Assembly (NCBI GenBank): GCA_035048485.1
Contig: CM068581.1
Location: 63,217,393 to 63,281,392 of the forward strand
DNA from: Pteria penguin
Taxonomy: Eukaryota > Mollusca > Bivalvia > Pterioida > Pteriidae
Direction: 5' to 3'
DNA length: 64,000 bases
Position 1 is the first letter of the stretch; each line of letters opens with the position of its first letter. Below are positions 50,701-52,171 of this stretch, piece after piece. Below the pieces are notes generated by a model that worked only from the letters and a program-made list of their open reading frames with translations, had not been told where the DNA came from and searched no databases. The position numbers were made by a program, and so were the translations under genes.

Positions 50701-52171
50701 AGAGCATAATTGAAAGCATAGTAACAAGATAATTTGAAAGGTATCACAATACACATTTTATCATACACTGTACTTTAAACACACCTGAGAGGATTGAAAT
50801 GAGATAGAAGTGCTGGAGATACCATATGTAAACACTTTGCACATGGTTGCATAAAATGTTATCCAATCATTTTTTCCTGTTTGCTCTTGATCACAATTTT
50901 TATTAAGTAGTCATTTAGCTTTATATACTCTAACTAACAGCGTGGGCAAAATTGTCTGATCCCATAGATATTTTTAGATAAAACTACTTCATGTCACAAC
51001 CTCTAACACTGCTTTATGACACTACCTCTACCTCTACTTCATGGATCGTATGTTCATTAAACAGAACCCCCATTCCCATTCCCCACCCCCTCTTTTTCCT
51101 CCTATAACCCCATCATTTAATACTACAATAATCACACTTACTGTGACTGTCTGTCAATCATGGCCATTCGTAGCTCCTCCCATCTATTATTGAGGAGCCC
51201 CATCTGGACCTTGATTTCCTCTGCCTCCTCCTCTCCCACCTTCTTCTCCATAATGAGGTCATTACCTTCCTTGACCACTACACCAATACTGTCCTGATGC
51301 TTGGTCAACTCTAACATCAGTTCCTGAAAGTATTATAAATGCTACATAACACAGTGATATTTATTTATATAAATAAACAAGCTGTGTTTGTGAAACACTA
51401 ATGCCCTCAGTGGCACTAAAGTCCAAAAAGTTATTTTTAGCGTGAAAGTCATTGTCAAGGTCAAAAGGTCATCGACCTTCGTGTCATCTGTAAGGGCTTC
51501 ATTAGTTGAGTATGCATGTCAAATATAAAGTCTCTATCCCTCACCGTTCAAAAGTTATAGCCAAGGTTAAAGTTGACAACAGACAGACAAACAGATAAAC
51601 AGACAGGACAAAACAATATGCCCCGATCTATCGATCCGGGGGTATAAAAAAAATCAAAAAAATATTTTTCAGCTTTACGCTTTTTGAGAAGAAGGTAGGA
51701 AGTGAAGAAACCCAGTGTTCATTATGATATCTCTATTAAAATGAATGATAAATTTCAAAAACTCTATCTTAAAAGAAATTCTGCTCACAGCAGTAACCTT
51801 AGTTTTAAACCTAAATAGAGGTCTGCACTCAGAATGCTACTGCTGTAGAGGAATACAACTTCTGTACAGGAATTACAGGAGCTAGAGGAACTAAGGAATT
51901 ACAGGAGCTAGAGGAATTACAGGAATTACAGGAGCTATAGTAATGACAGGAGCTAGAGGAATTAACAATGATTACTAACCTCATGTTGATTAAACTGTGT
52001 CTTGACCTTTTTGACCTCACTTCCTATTGGTTCCTGTTTCTGGACAATTTCCTCTGCCTCCAGGAGCCACGCCAGGACATTTTCTAAATCCTCCTGGTAG
52101 GTGGATAAATCCACTGAACCCACACTCATTCCGCTGTGCTGGCTGGACGAACTGCTAAGGGACATCACTCC
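1..52171 (-). CDS. DMD: Dystrophin/utrophin orthologue, central rod (gene body, 38 exons, partial at both ends)
   Basis: Dystrophin links cortical actin to the dystroglycan complex at the plasma membrane; the part seen here is the spectrin-repeat rod between hinge 1 and hinge 3. Exons on the minus strand translate to a continuous run of three-helix repeats that align one-to-one, in order, with human dystrophin R1 to R19. Examples are VKTGRQIV-like [12 protein letters not shown] in R11, [14 protein letters not shown] in R11 helix A and [21 protein letters not shown] in R16. Phases join across all junctions with no stop or frameshift, so the gene looks functional. R15 and R19 are present, unlike vertebrate utrophin, as expected for the single ancestral gene of invertebrates. 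CH domains (5') and the cysteine-rich and C-terminal domains (3') lie outside. Spectrin, nesprin and spectraplakin are excluded by the exon-by-exon match and by hinge 2. Exon coordinates are listed separately. Confidence 0.96.
437..670 (+). mobile_element. Degenerate tRNA-derived SINE (family A)
   Basis: It shares the order of conserved blocks with the intact copy at 55844: a decayed tRNA-like head, then tttggatgagacaataagaa, tgacaagtaaaggattccac and ggtataaacttatatgcaat. It sits in the intron between the R19 and hinge 3 exons. Confidence 0.5.
856..1075 (-). CDS. DMD: Dystrophin exon: R19 second half and hinge 3 start (human exons 49 and 50 equivalent)
   Basis: 220 nt, phase 0 in, one base over, the same exit phase as human exon 50. 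Helix C is [20 protein letters not shown] (human LEDLSSEWKAVNRLLQELRA), then a proline-containing stretch [14 protein letters not shown] that starts hinge 3. The intron between human exons 49 and 50 is absent here. Confidence 0.92.
1675..1827 (-). CDS. DMD: Dystrophin exon: R19 helix A (human exon 48 equivalent)
   Basis: 153 nt, phase 0 at both ends; acceptor tttacag, donor [26 protein letters not shown] aligns with human EKKLEDLEEQLNHLLLWLSP. It is 33 nt shorter than human exon 48. Confidence 0.9.
1909..2055. repeat. TATC/TA microsatellite
   Basis: About 145 bp of TATC units that pass into a long TA run and back. It lies in the intron just upstream of the R19 helix A exon. Confidence 0.95.
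2114..2630 (+). mobile_element. AACAAGAG-type repeat element with internal 127-bp units
   Basis: It starts aacaagcaaattcaagg and contains three units beginning atgccaaatatgaagg at 2221, 2349 and 2476, each with aggtcaaaggtcacggtcaa. It ends with a gacagatggacaggtggatg stretch and a C/G hairpin (ccccaagctttcgtgaaaag ... gggg). It is non-coding and belongs to the same family as the elements at 19668, 38183 and 51380. Confidence 0.7.
2910..3059 (-). CDS. DMD: Dystrophin exon: R18 second half (human exon 47 equivalent)
   Basis: 150 nt, equal to human exon 47 as remembered, phase 0 at both ends; donor [26 protein letters not shown] then [20 protein letters not shown] aligns with human ILKQLNETGGPVL and SPEEQDKLENKLKQTNLQWI. 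Confidence 0.93.
3336..3497 (+). mobile_element. hAT-like MITE relic
   Basis: It shares ttctgagaggaggttcacct, tcagggagggtacagacccc and ctggtccacc with the MITE at 58948. Its terminal inverted repeats are lost. Confidence 0.55.
3658..3805 (-). CDS. DMD: Dystrophin exon: R18 helix A (human exon 46 equivalent)
   Basis: 148 nt, equal to human exon 46 as remembered; the first base completes a Gln codon, ends in phase 0 at [26 protein letters not shown] matches human EFQRDLNEFVLWLEEADNIA. Confidence 0.95.
3991..4264 (-). mobile_element. tRNA-derived SINE, family A
   Basis: Read on the minus strand, it has the tRNA-like head near 4264 and ends in gtgacgtaaaacaatactca near 3991. Blocks shared with the copy at 55844 include agcagtgagggatctttta and tgcctgatgc. 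The plus-strand ORF inside it is repeat-derived. Confidence 0.75.
4840..5015 (-). CDS. DMD: Dystrophin exon: R17 second half (human exon 45 equivalent)
   Basis: 176 nt, the same length and phase as human exon 45 as remembered; donor [26 protein letters not shown] matches human RQTVVRTLNATGEEIIQQSS, and [16 protein letters not shown] matches LQEKLGSLNLRWQEVC. Confidence 0.95.
5176..5328 (-). mobile_element. tRNA-derived SINE, family B
   Basis: It shares gttataccactacatggaag and caggaggtaacctacccctt with the copy at 30551. A B-box-like gggaatcgaacctggatc marks a tRNA-derived head on the minus strand. Confidence 0.65.
6004..6124 (-). CDS. DMD: Dystrophin exon: R17 helix A (human exon 44 equivalent)
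   Basis: 121 nt. The first base completes an Arg codon, followed by [20 protein letters not shown] and [20 protein letters not shown]; human has RFDRSVEKWRRFHYDIKIFN then QWLTEAEQFL. It is nine codons shorter than human exon 44. The segment 5868-6222, containing this exon, has a degraded duplicate at 6367-6590. Confidence 0.92.
6367..6590 (-). pseudogene. Truncated duplicate of the R17 exon and flanking intron
   Basis: The segment matches 5868-6222 along its length except for an internal deletion that removes most of the exon and its acceptor. The remnant at about 6488-6528 still reads [14 protein letters not shown] and keeps a GTATTACC donor, and the flanks keep the same intron words (ataccaaatagcataagaac). 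An internal tandem duplication followed by deletion is the simplest reading. Confidence 0.8.
6805..6977 (-). CDS. DMD: Dystrophin exon: R16 second half (human exon 43 equivalent)
   Basis: 173 nt, equal to human exon 43 as remembered, and with the same exit phase (two bases over). Donor [26 protein letters not shown] aligns with human VERVKLQEALSQLDFQWEKV. Confidence 0.93.
7125..7290 (-). mobile_element. Probable tRNA-derived SINE fragment
   Basis: It has the family A-like end ttgttttaagtcacaccacg and a B-box-like ggattcaaacccgatcctta on the opposite side. The body between them differs from family A. Confidence 0.45.
7431..7585. repeat. Decayed repeat made of acaggtggt-like units
   Basis: Repeated taagacaggtggtctctaaa, gacaggtggttgtttaagac and cttaatacaggtggtgttta. 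It is related to the inverted-repeat element at 25837-26017. Confidence 0.45.
7632..8003 (-). CDS. DMD: Dystrophin exon: R15 second half, R15-R16 linker, R16 helix A (human exons 41/42 equivalent)
   Basis: 372 nt, the longest exon here, phase 0 at both ends; acceptor ctttacag, donor GTAATG. It starts [16 protein letters not shown] (R15), has helix [16 protein letters not shown], then a linker of about 25 residues rich in Thr and Arg ([20 protein letters not shown]) aligned with human IHTVREETMMVMTEDM. R16 helix A follows as [20 protein letters not shown] (human STYLTEITHVSQALLEVEQL). R16-R17 is the nNOS-binding region of vertebrate dystrophin. Confidence 0.95.
8181..8456 (-). mobile_element. 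tRNA-derived SINE, family A, nearly intact
   Basis: On the minus strand it begins with a tRNA-like head: A-box region gtggcctagtggtatcgcgc and B box ggggttcgattcccgctctg. It then has the core tgtctttcggatgagacagt and a 3' end of ATCAATCAATCAA. It is highly similar to 55844-56112, which implies recent activity. Confidence 0.88.
8859..9018. repeat. 32-bp tandem repeat with palindromic core
   Basis: Units begin catatgaga at 8859, 8891, 8923, 8955 and 8987, exactly 32 bp apart. One junction (8949-8966) is the perfect palindrome agatctcatatgagatct. Irregular gagatact/tatgag sequence extends back to about 8650. Confidence 0.9.
9850..10176 (+). mobile_element. AACAAGAG-type element, 3' part
   Basis: It ends gaacggacggacgaagtgat then cctccctacttcgttgctgc and ggggggta, the C/G hairpin typical of the family. 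The 5' limit is uncertain. Confidence 0.5.
11085..11165 (-). mobile_element. SINE family A fragment
   Basis: ccgggacacgagacctcggt followed by gtcatccgagg matches the central core of family A on the minus strand. The head and tail are lost. Confidence 0.4.
11766..11879 (-). CDS. Candidate alternative first exon encoding a transmembrane leader
   Basis: An ATG with A at -3 and G at +4 opens a 38-codon reading frame. Residues 1-5 are MADDN, residues 6-36 form one long hydrophobic segment (for example [20 protein letters not shown]) with small-residue GxxG spacing, and it ends LRN at a possible donor, AAT|GTAGGC, in phase 0. It could therefore join in frame to the dystrophin exon at 7632-8003. 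Acidic N-terminus and basic C-flank predict N-outside, C-inside, which suits a cytoplasmic rod. A consensus-like acceptor (TTTCTTGACAG) lies four bases before the ATG, so a further 5' UTR exon is possible. Unspliced, the frame would end at 11634 as an 82-residue protein. The donor is weak (T at -1). Confidence 0.42.
13604..13627 (-). CDS. Candidate alternative first exon, eight-residue leader
   Basis: An ATG in strong Kozak context (G at -3, G at +4) opens MELALQHG and runs straight into a good GTAAGA donor in phase 0, the phase that the next dystrophin exon (7632-8003) accepts. A stop lies in frame six codons upstream, so the ORF cannot extend 5'. The surroundings are CpG-rich compared with the rest of the intron. 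Vertebrate short dystrophins (Dp260, Dp140, Dp116, Dp71) start from short unique first exons inside large introns, so this is plausible but unproven. Confidence 0.4.
14640..15130. repeat. Minisatellite of 17 to 19 bp units (cctctgtataaagaccac)
   Basis: More than 20 imperfect units of the type cctctgtataaaggcca run for nearly 500 bp. The minus-strand ORF across it is a by-product of the repeat. The same words occur inside the inverted-repeat element at 25837. Confidence 0.9.
16733..16814. repeat. 41-bp tandem duplication
   Basis: Two adjacent copies of a unit starting cattttgttttaatttgttt, at 16733 and 16774. They differ by a single base at the end. Confidence 0.9.
17340..17510 (+). mobile_element. 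SINE with Leu/Ser-type tRNA-like head
   Basis: cgtggccgagtatattaaaa resembles the A-box region of Leu or Ser tRNAs, and tgggttcgaacccctctcgc has the B box. The tail continues ccgagggtttctagggacgt. No closed acceptor stem is visible, so it is not called a functional tRNA. Confidence 0.55.
18875..19036 (-). CDS. DMD: Dystrophin exon: R15 helix A (human exon 41 equivalent)
   Basis: 162 nt, phase 0 at both ends; donor [26 protein letters not shown] leads to [19 protein letters not shown], aligned with human ADDLLKCLDDIEKKLASLPE. The 10.9-kb intron with the candidate internal first exons follows. Confidence 0.89.
19423..19560 (-). CDS. DMD: Dystrophin exon: R14 second half (human exon 40 equivalent)
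   Basis: 138 nt, phase 0 at both ends; donor [26 protein letters not shown] aligns with human GTVKELLQRGDNLQQRITDE. Conservation is modest, as it is for R14 across the family. Confidence 0.86.
19668..20302 (+). mobile_element. AACAAGAG-type element, long copy
   Basis: It starts aacaagagcaacgccaatgt and has three internal units around cttgacctaaatatcctt and caattcaatatctctt. It then has gacagaaggacggaccgacc, then atgcccctccttcttctaag and ggggggtataaa. It lies in the intron upstream of the R14 second-half exon. Confidence 0.8.
20640..21006 (+). mobile_element. AACAAGAG-type element, partial
   Basis: It contains acttttggtaccaacagaaa and cacatgaaatatgg units like those at 2114. It ends gacatacagactggccccca with a hairpin closing in tctgggggcataaa. 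Confidence 0.65.
21035..21268 (-). CDS. DMD: Dystrophin exon: extra linker and R14 helix A (human exons 38 and 39 equivalent)
   Basis: 234 nt, phase 0 at both ends; donor GTCAGT. The first 35 or so residues ([20 protein letters not shown], then [13 protein letters not shown]) are Ser/Thr/Pro-rich and unlikely to be helical. R14 helix A then follows ([20 protein letters not shown]). As I recall it, human R13 runs directly into R14, so the linker looks like an added hinge. Confidence 0.88.
21771..21929 (-). CDS. DMD: Dystrophin exon: R13 second half (human exon 37 equivalent)
   Basis: 159 nt, phase 0 at both ends; donor [26 protein letters not shown] matches human DQAANLMANRGDHCRKLVEP, then [16 protein letters not shown] matches ELNHRFAAISHRIK. 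Confidence 0.94.
22468..22659. mobile_element. MITE with 24-bp terminal inverted repeats
   Basis: The left end aatagacctttttccaatct is the inverse of the right end attggtaaaaggtctatt, with a few mismatches. The inside carries tgacgtcac-type sequence and no ORF. The ends resemble those of the MITE at 44092. Confidence 0.75.
22849..23004 (-). CDS. DMD: Dystrophin exon: R13 helix A (human exon 36 equivalent)
   Basis: 156 nt, phase 0 at both ends; donor [26 protein letters not shown] matches human FDQNVDHITKWIIQADTLLD. Confidence 0.91.
23528..23710 (-). CDS. DMD: Dystrophin exon: R12 second half (human exon 35 equivalent)
   Basis: 183 nt, phase 0 at both ends; donor GTATGT. It encodes [20 protein letters not shown] and helix [18 protein letters not shown], aligned with human LNSNWIAVTSRAEEW. 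Confidence 0.91.
24384..24551 (-). CDS. DMD: Dystrophin exon: R12 helix A (human exon 34 equivalent)
   Basis: 168 nt, phase 0 at both ends; donor [26 protein letters not shown] matches human LEKCLKLSRKMRKEMNVLTE, and [12 protein letters not shown] matches SNLDSEVAWGK. Confidence 0.94.
25030..25185 (-). CDS. DMD: Dystrophin exon: R11 second half (human exon 33 equivalent)
   Basis: 156 nt, equal to human exon 33 as remembered, phase 0 at both ends. [20 protein letters not shown] is nearly identical to human [20 protein letters not shown], followed by QYNDLGAQ (human HYNELGAK). This is the clearest single piece of evidence for dystrophin. Confidence 0.97.
25594..25767 (-). CDS. DMD: Dystrophin exon: R11 helix A (human exon 32 equivalent)
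   Basis: 174 nt, equal to human exon 32 as remembered, phase 0 at both ends; donor [26 protein letters not shown] matches human SMKFRLFQKPANFEQRLQES, a family hallmark. Confidence 0.95.
25837..26017. mobile_element. Inverted-repeat element with gacctctgtataaagg units
   Basis: The left end tacagtaaacctgtcttag and right end taatagacaggtttgactgt are inverted copies. The inside has several gaggtcacctgt and ggccacctgtctataaaggc units, which are also the unit of the 14640 minisatellite. Confidence 0.75.
26316..26444 (-). CDS. DMD: Dystrophin exon: R10 second half (human exon 31 equivalent)
   Basis: 129 nt, phase 0 at both ends; acceptor tttacag, donor GTAAGT. It encodes [20 protein letters not shown] and ends VHLLK. 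It is 18 nt longer than human exon 31. Confidence 0.89.
26948..27109 (-). CDS. DMD: Dystrophin exon: R10 helix A (human exon 30 equivalent)
   Basis: 162 nt, equal to human exon 30 as remembered, phase 0 at both ends. [20 protein letters not shown] matches human LEQSIQSAQETEKSLHLIQE. The donor is GTCATT, non-consensus at +3 and +5, so this exon could be skipped in some transcripts. Confidence 0.91.
27478..28395 (+). mobile_element. AACAAGAG-type element with four 165-bp internal units, 3' end replaced by a SINE
   Basis: It opens acacaagagtatcagtaaaa and repeats gaccttgacctttcagaaat, gaccttgagtgacctttgtc and gtgaagtatgatcaa. The SINE at 28424 adjoins the point where the element stops. It is closely related to 38183-39262. 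Confidence 0.75.
28424..28692 (-). mobile_element. tRNA-derived SINE, family A
   Basis: It has the core gcagtgagggatcttttacg and the end ttgttttacgtcactccacg. The B box is decayed (gagtcgaacccagtgacc). Confidence 0.75.
28902..29054 (-). CDS. DMD: Dystrophin exon: R9 second half (human exon 29 equivalent)
   Basis: 153 nt, phase 0 at both ends; donor [24 protein letters not shown] matches human INEELETFNSRWRELHEE. It starts [10 protein letters not shown], aligned with human SLENLMRHSE. Confidence 0.92.
29300..29602 (+). mobile_element. AACAAGAG-type element, short copy
   Basis: aaaagcaacgcctagcttag opens it, and the 3' part reads gacacacggacagacaaggc. It closes with the hairpin cccgtcttaagacggg and tgtataaaa. 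Confidence 0.6.
29659..29765 (-). CDS. DMD: Dystrophin exon: R9 helix A (human exon 28 equivalent)
   Basis: 107 nt, completing a split Thr codon and ending in phase 0 at GTAAGA. It encodes [20 protein letters not shown] and then an acidic stretch AEDISEDLD, aligned with human AEEISEVLD. The serine-rich middle replaces part of the human helix. Confidence 0.88.
30137..30350 (-). CDS. DMD: Dystrophin exon: R8 second half and R9 start (human exon 27 equivalent)
   Basis: 214 nt, phase 0 in, one base over at GTAAGT. It encodes [20 protein letters not shown], helix [17 protein letters not shown] and the opening DRQWKQYC of R9. Human exon 27 has the same order (LNSVIAQAPP, then the Trp-rich start of R9). 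Confidence 0.9.
30551..30720 (-). mobile_element. tRNA-derived SINE, family B
   Basis: On the minus strand the head reads ttggtgtagtggttaagcgc (A box) and ccgggttcaatccccggatt (B box). The tail runs ttacctcctgcttccatgtc to a tttaaaacaccaatca-like end. It is better preserved than the copy at 5176. Confidence 0.82.
30951..31094 (-). CDS. DMD: Dystrophin exon: R8 helix A (human exon 26 equivalent)
   Basis: 144 nt, phase 0 at both ends; acceptor ttttcag, donor [26 protein letters not shown] matches human LQKDLSEMHEWMTQAEEEYL, and [13 protein letters not shown] matches TPDELQKAVEEMK. Confidence 0.91.
31630..31885 (+). mobile_element. tRNA-derived SINE, family A, diverged
   Basis: ggtcccaggttagattcccc is the decayed B box. 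The core is tgagacaatgaaaaccgagg and the end gaaataatcgtggagtgaca followed by taaaacaataatcgatcaat. Confidence 0.7.
31945..32127 (-). CDS. DMD: Dystrophin exon: R7 second half (human exon 25 equivalent)
   Basis: 183 nt, phase 0 at both ends; donor [26 protein letters not shown] aligns with human NEAEPEFASRLETELKELNT, followed by the helix C Trp in LNTKWENV (human LNTQWDHM). A 2.3-kb intron precedes it. Confidence 0.92.
32128..34459 (-). other. 2.3-kb intron
   Basis: It contains an A-rich low-complexity stretch (about 33027-33100) and the MITE at 34150-34318. I saw nothing else that can be named. Confidence 0.7.
34150..34318. mobile_element. MITE with about 38-bp terminal inverted repeats
   Basis: The left end taaaaaaacactatagcctt through tgccacctggtct pairs with the right end agaccaggtggtcaaaatta through gagtgttttta. 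No ORF. Confidence 0.78.
34460..34573 (-). CDS. DMD: Dystrophin exon: R7 helix A (human exon 24 equivalent)
   Basis: 114 nt, equal to human exon 24 as remembered, phase 0 at both ends; donor [26 protein letters not shown] matches human LKKWMAEVDVFLKEEWPALG. Confidence 0.93.
35402..35614 (-). CDS. DMD: Dystrophin exon: R6 second half (human exon 23 equivalent)
   Basis: 213 nt, equal to human exon 23 as remembered, phase 0 at both ends. [20 protein letters not shown] matches human ALQSSLQEQQSGLYYLSTTV. Helix [21 protein letters not shown] is followed by LGQIKQFQ. Confidence 0.94.
35941..36192 (+). mobile_element. tRNA-derived SINE, family A, diverged
   Basis: It has cagcatagcccaatcagtaa and tggatcgattccatccagtg (decayed A and B boxes). 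The core is ttttggatgagacattaaaa and the end cttggtgtgacataaaacaa. Confidence 0.7.
36277..36449 (-). CDS. DMD: Dystrophin exon: R6 helix A (human exon 22 equivalent)
   Basis: 173 nt, completing a split Tyr codon and ending in phase 0 at [26 protein letters not shown] matches human YQETMSAIRTWVQQSETKLS, and [10 protein letters not shown] matches IMEQRLGELQ. The acceptor has a long pyrimidine tract. Confidence 0.92.
37147..37303 (-). CDS. DMD: Dystrophin exon: R5 second half (human exon 21 equivalent)
   Basis: 157 nt, phase 0 in, one base over; donor GTAAGT. It encodes [18 protein letters not shown] and helix [17 protein letters not shown]. It is shorter than human exon 21, but the sum with the next exon (330 nt) is close to human exons 21+22 (327 nt), so the intron has probably slid. 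Confidence 0.88.
37637..37878 (-). CDS. DMD: Dystrophin exon: R4 helix C and R5 helix A (human exon 20 equivalent)
   Basis: 242 nt, equal to human exon 20 as remembered, ending in phase 0 at GTAATG. The split codon gives S, then [20 protein letters not shown] (human ADSIKQASEQLNSRWIEF). R5 helix A is [20 protein letters not shown]. Confidence 0.93.
38183..39262 (+). mobile_element. AACAAGAG-type element, longest and best preserved copy
   Basis: It opens acaagagtatctgtaaaatt and carries about five 165 to 170-bp units with tgaccttgacctttcagaaa and gaagtatgatcaaattctga. It then has gtcggacggacggacggaca and a terminal hairpin ctccccctaaagttttcggg with gagcataata. It abuts the R4 helix B exon. 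Confidence 0.82.
39289..39376 (-). CDS. DMD: Dystrophin exon: R4 helix B (human exon 19 equivalent)
   Basis: 88 nt, identical in length and phase to human exon 19 as remembered. Acceptor ttatag, donor GTGAGT; one base is left over. It encodes [21 protein letters not shown], aligned with human RKLQDASRSAQALVEQMVN. Confidence 0.9.
39450..39592. repeat. AAT-rich microsatellite
   Basis: Imperfect ataataatg/aat units for about 140 bp. Confidence 0.95.
40105..40359 (-). CDS. DMD: Dystrophin exon: hinge 2 and R4 helix A (human exons 17 and 18 equivalent)
   Basis: 255 nt, phase 0 at both ends; acceptor tttttaag, donor GTAGTA. The first 35 or so residues are a non-helical linker that includes [16 protein letters not shown], aligned with human PPPPPQKKRQITVDSE. 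R4 helix A follows ([20 protein letters not shown]). The human polyproline run is reduced to PP, and the basic cluster KKRKV is stronger than in human. Confidence 0.9.
40544..41125. repeat. 53-bp minisatellite, ten units plus a decayed one
   Basis: Units start taaagggctttac at 40551, 40604, 40657, 40710, 40763, 40816, 40869, 40922, 40975 and 41028, an exact 53-bp period. A shorter diverged unit follows near 41076. Variant sites (cctgcc/cttgcc, gcacaagagga/gcgcaagagaa) form two-unit blocks. Confidence 0.96.
41403..42190 (+). mobile_element. AACAAGAG-type element without its 3' hairpin
   Basis: It starts aacaagagttgtcagaagac and repeats aggtcaaactccaaggtcaa and ggtatccatgtgtgaa about every 120 to 130 bp. 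It ends close to the R3 exon at 42287. Confidence 0.7.
42287..42466 (-). CDS. DMD: Dystrophin exon: R3 second half (human exon 16 equivalent)
   Basis: 180 nt, equal to human exon 16 as remembered, phase 0 at both ends. Acceptor tag, donor GTATGG. Helix C carries [16 protein letters not shown] (human LDNFARCWDNLVQKLE). Hinge 2 begins in the next exon. Confidence 0.92.
42939..43177 (-). CDS. DMD: Dystrophin exon: R2 helix C and R3 helix A (human exons 13 to 15 equivalent)
   Basis: 239 nt, ending in phase 0 at GTAAGG. The motif [20 protein letters not shown] is very close to human WANICRWTEDRWVLLQDILL, followed by [14 protein letters not shown] (human EEQCLFSAWLSEKE). This is one of the best conserved stretches of the rod. 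Confidence 0.94.
43865..43955 (-). CDS. DMD: Dystrophin exon: R2 helix B (5' part of human exon 13 equivalent)
   Basis: 91 nt, phase 0 in, one base over at the end (donor GTATGA). [20 protein letters not shown] matches human VLQEDLEQEQVRVNSLTHMV. Together with the next exon it makes 330 nt, the same total as human exons 13+14+15 as remembered, so intron positions have changed here but length has not. Confidence 0.9.
44092..44256. mobile_element. MITE with 38-bp terminal inverted repeats
   Basis: The left end atagaccctttcatgttaac, then tgcgggactgatgttttg, pairs with the right end caaaacgtcagtcctgca, then gttaacgtgaaagggtctat. TA flanks suggest a Tc1/mariner-type target site. Confidence 0.8.
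44415..44830 (+). mobile_element. AACAAGAG-type element, diverged
   Basis: It contains aaaggcaacaccaagtgtgg, accataaaattcaataggga and a second similar unit (accccaaaatctatagggat). The ends are uncertain. Confidence 0.5.
44990..45134 (-). CDS. DMD: Dystrophin exon: R2 helix A (human exon 12 equivalent)
   Basis: 145 nt; its first base completes a split Gln codon and it ends in phase 0 at the GTATGT donor. It encodes [20 protein letters not shown], which matches human LMDLQNQKLKELNDWLTKTE, and ends VNKHK like human VQQHK. Confidence 0.93.
45949..46050. repeat. 35-bp tandem repeat, about three units
   Basis: Units starting cattaacacttacacctaca at 45949, 45984 and 46019. Confidence 0.9.
48012..48830 (+). 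mobile_element. AACAAGAG-type element (AACAAGAGGCCC subtype)
   Basis: It opens caacaagaggcccaatgtcc. Internal gtgaccttgaccttt-like units follow, then acagacccacagacagactg and a hairpin-like end caacaggcttataaaa. Confidence 0.7.
49850..49925 (-). mobile_element. tRNA-like SINE fragment
   Basis: On the minus strand, gttgatagagctcttgactt and ttatgggttcgaagtc resemble the A and B regions of a tRNA. The rest of the element is not recognisable. Confidence 0.4.
51142..51323 (-). CDS. DMD: Dystrophin exon: R1 second half (human exon 11 equivalent)
   Basis: 182 nt, the same length as human exon 11 as remembered; enters in phase 0 and leaves two bases into a codon. Donor GTAAGT. It encodes [17 protein letters not shown] and the helix C motif [10 protein letters not shown], which matches human LLNSRWECLR. 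A 6-kb intron follows. Confidence 0.93.
51380..51648 (+). mobile_element. AACAAGAG-type element, short intact copy
   Basis: It contains acaagctgtgtttgtgaaac at the start, then aggtcaaaaggtcatcgacc and agacagacaaacagataaac. It ends with the hairpin cccgatctatcgatccggg followed by gggtataaa. Confidence 0.75.
51838..51964. repeat. Minisatellite ggaattacaggagctaga
   Basis: About six imperfect units, ending only about 15 bp from the donor of the R1 helix A exon. Confidence 0.88.
51980..52171 (-). CDS. DMD: Dystrophin exon: end of hinge 1 and R1 helix A (human exon 10 equivalent)
   Basis: 192 nt, phase 0 in and out. Acceptor tttttcag, donor GTTAGT. A serine-rich linker ([11 protein letters not shown]) leads into [17 protein letters not shown], which matches human R1 (YQTALEEVLSWLLSAED). 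This is the most 5' exon recognised. Its third codon is an ATG with G at -3, so it could also serve as a start for an isoform lacking the CH domains (inference). Confidence 0.92.

Larger units (their letters stand above)
45135..51141 (-). other. 6-kb intron between R1 and R2
   Basis: It contains the 35-bp repeat at 45949, an AACAAGAG element at 48012 and a tRNA-like fragment at 49850. I saw no exon-like ORF with splice sites. 46100-48000 and 50000-51100 hold nothing I can name. Confidence 0.75.

Noticed and set aside
1..52171. Gene could be nesprin, beta-spectrin or a spectraplakin because of the many spectrin repeats
   Set aside because: Each exon aligns in order to dystrophin R1-R19 with matching exon lengths, and hinge 2 falls between R3 and R4.
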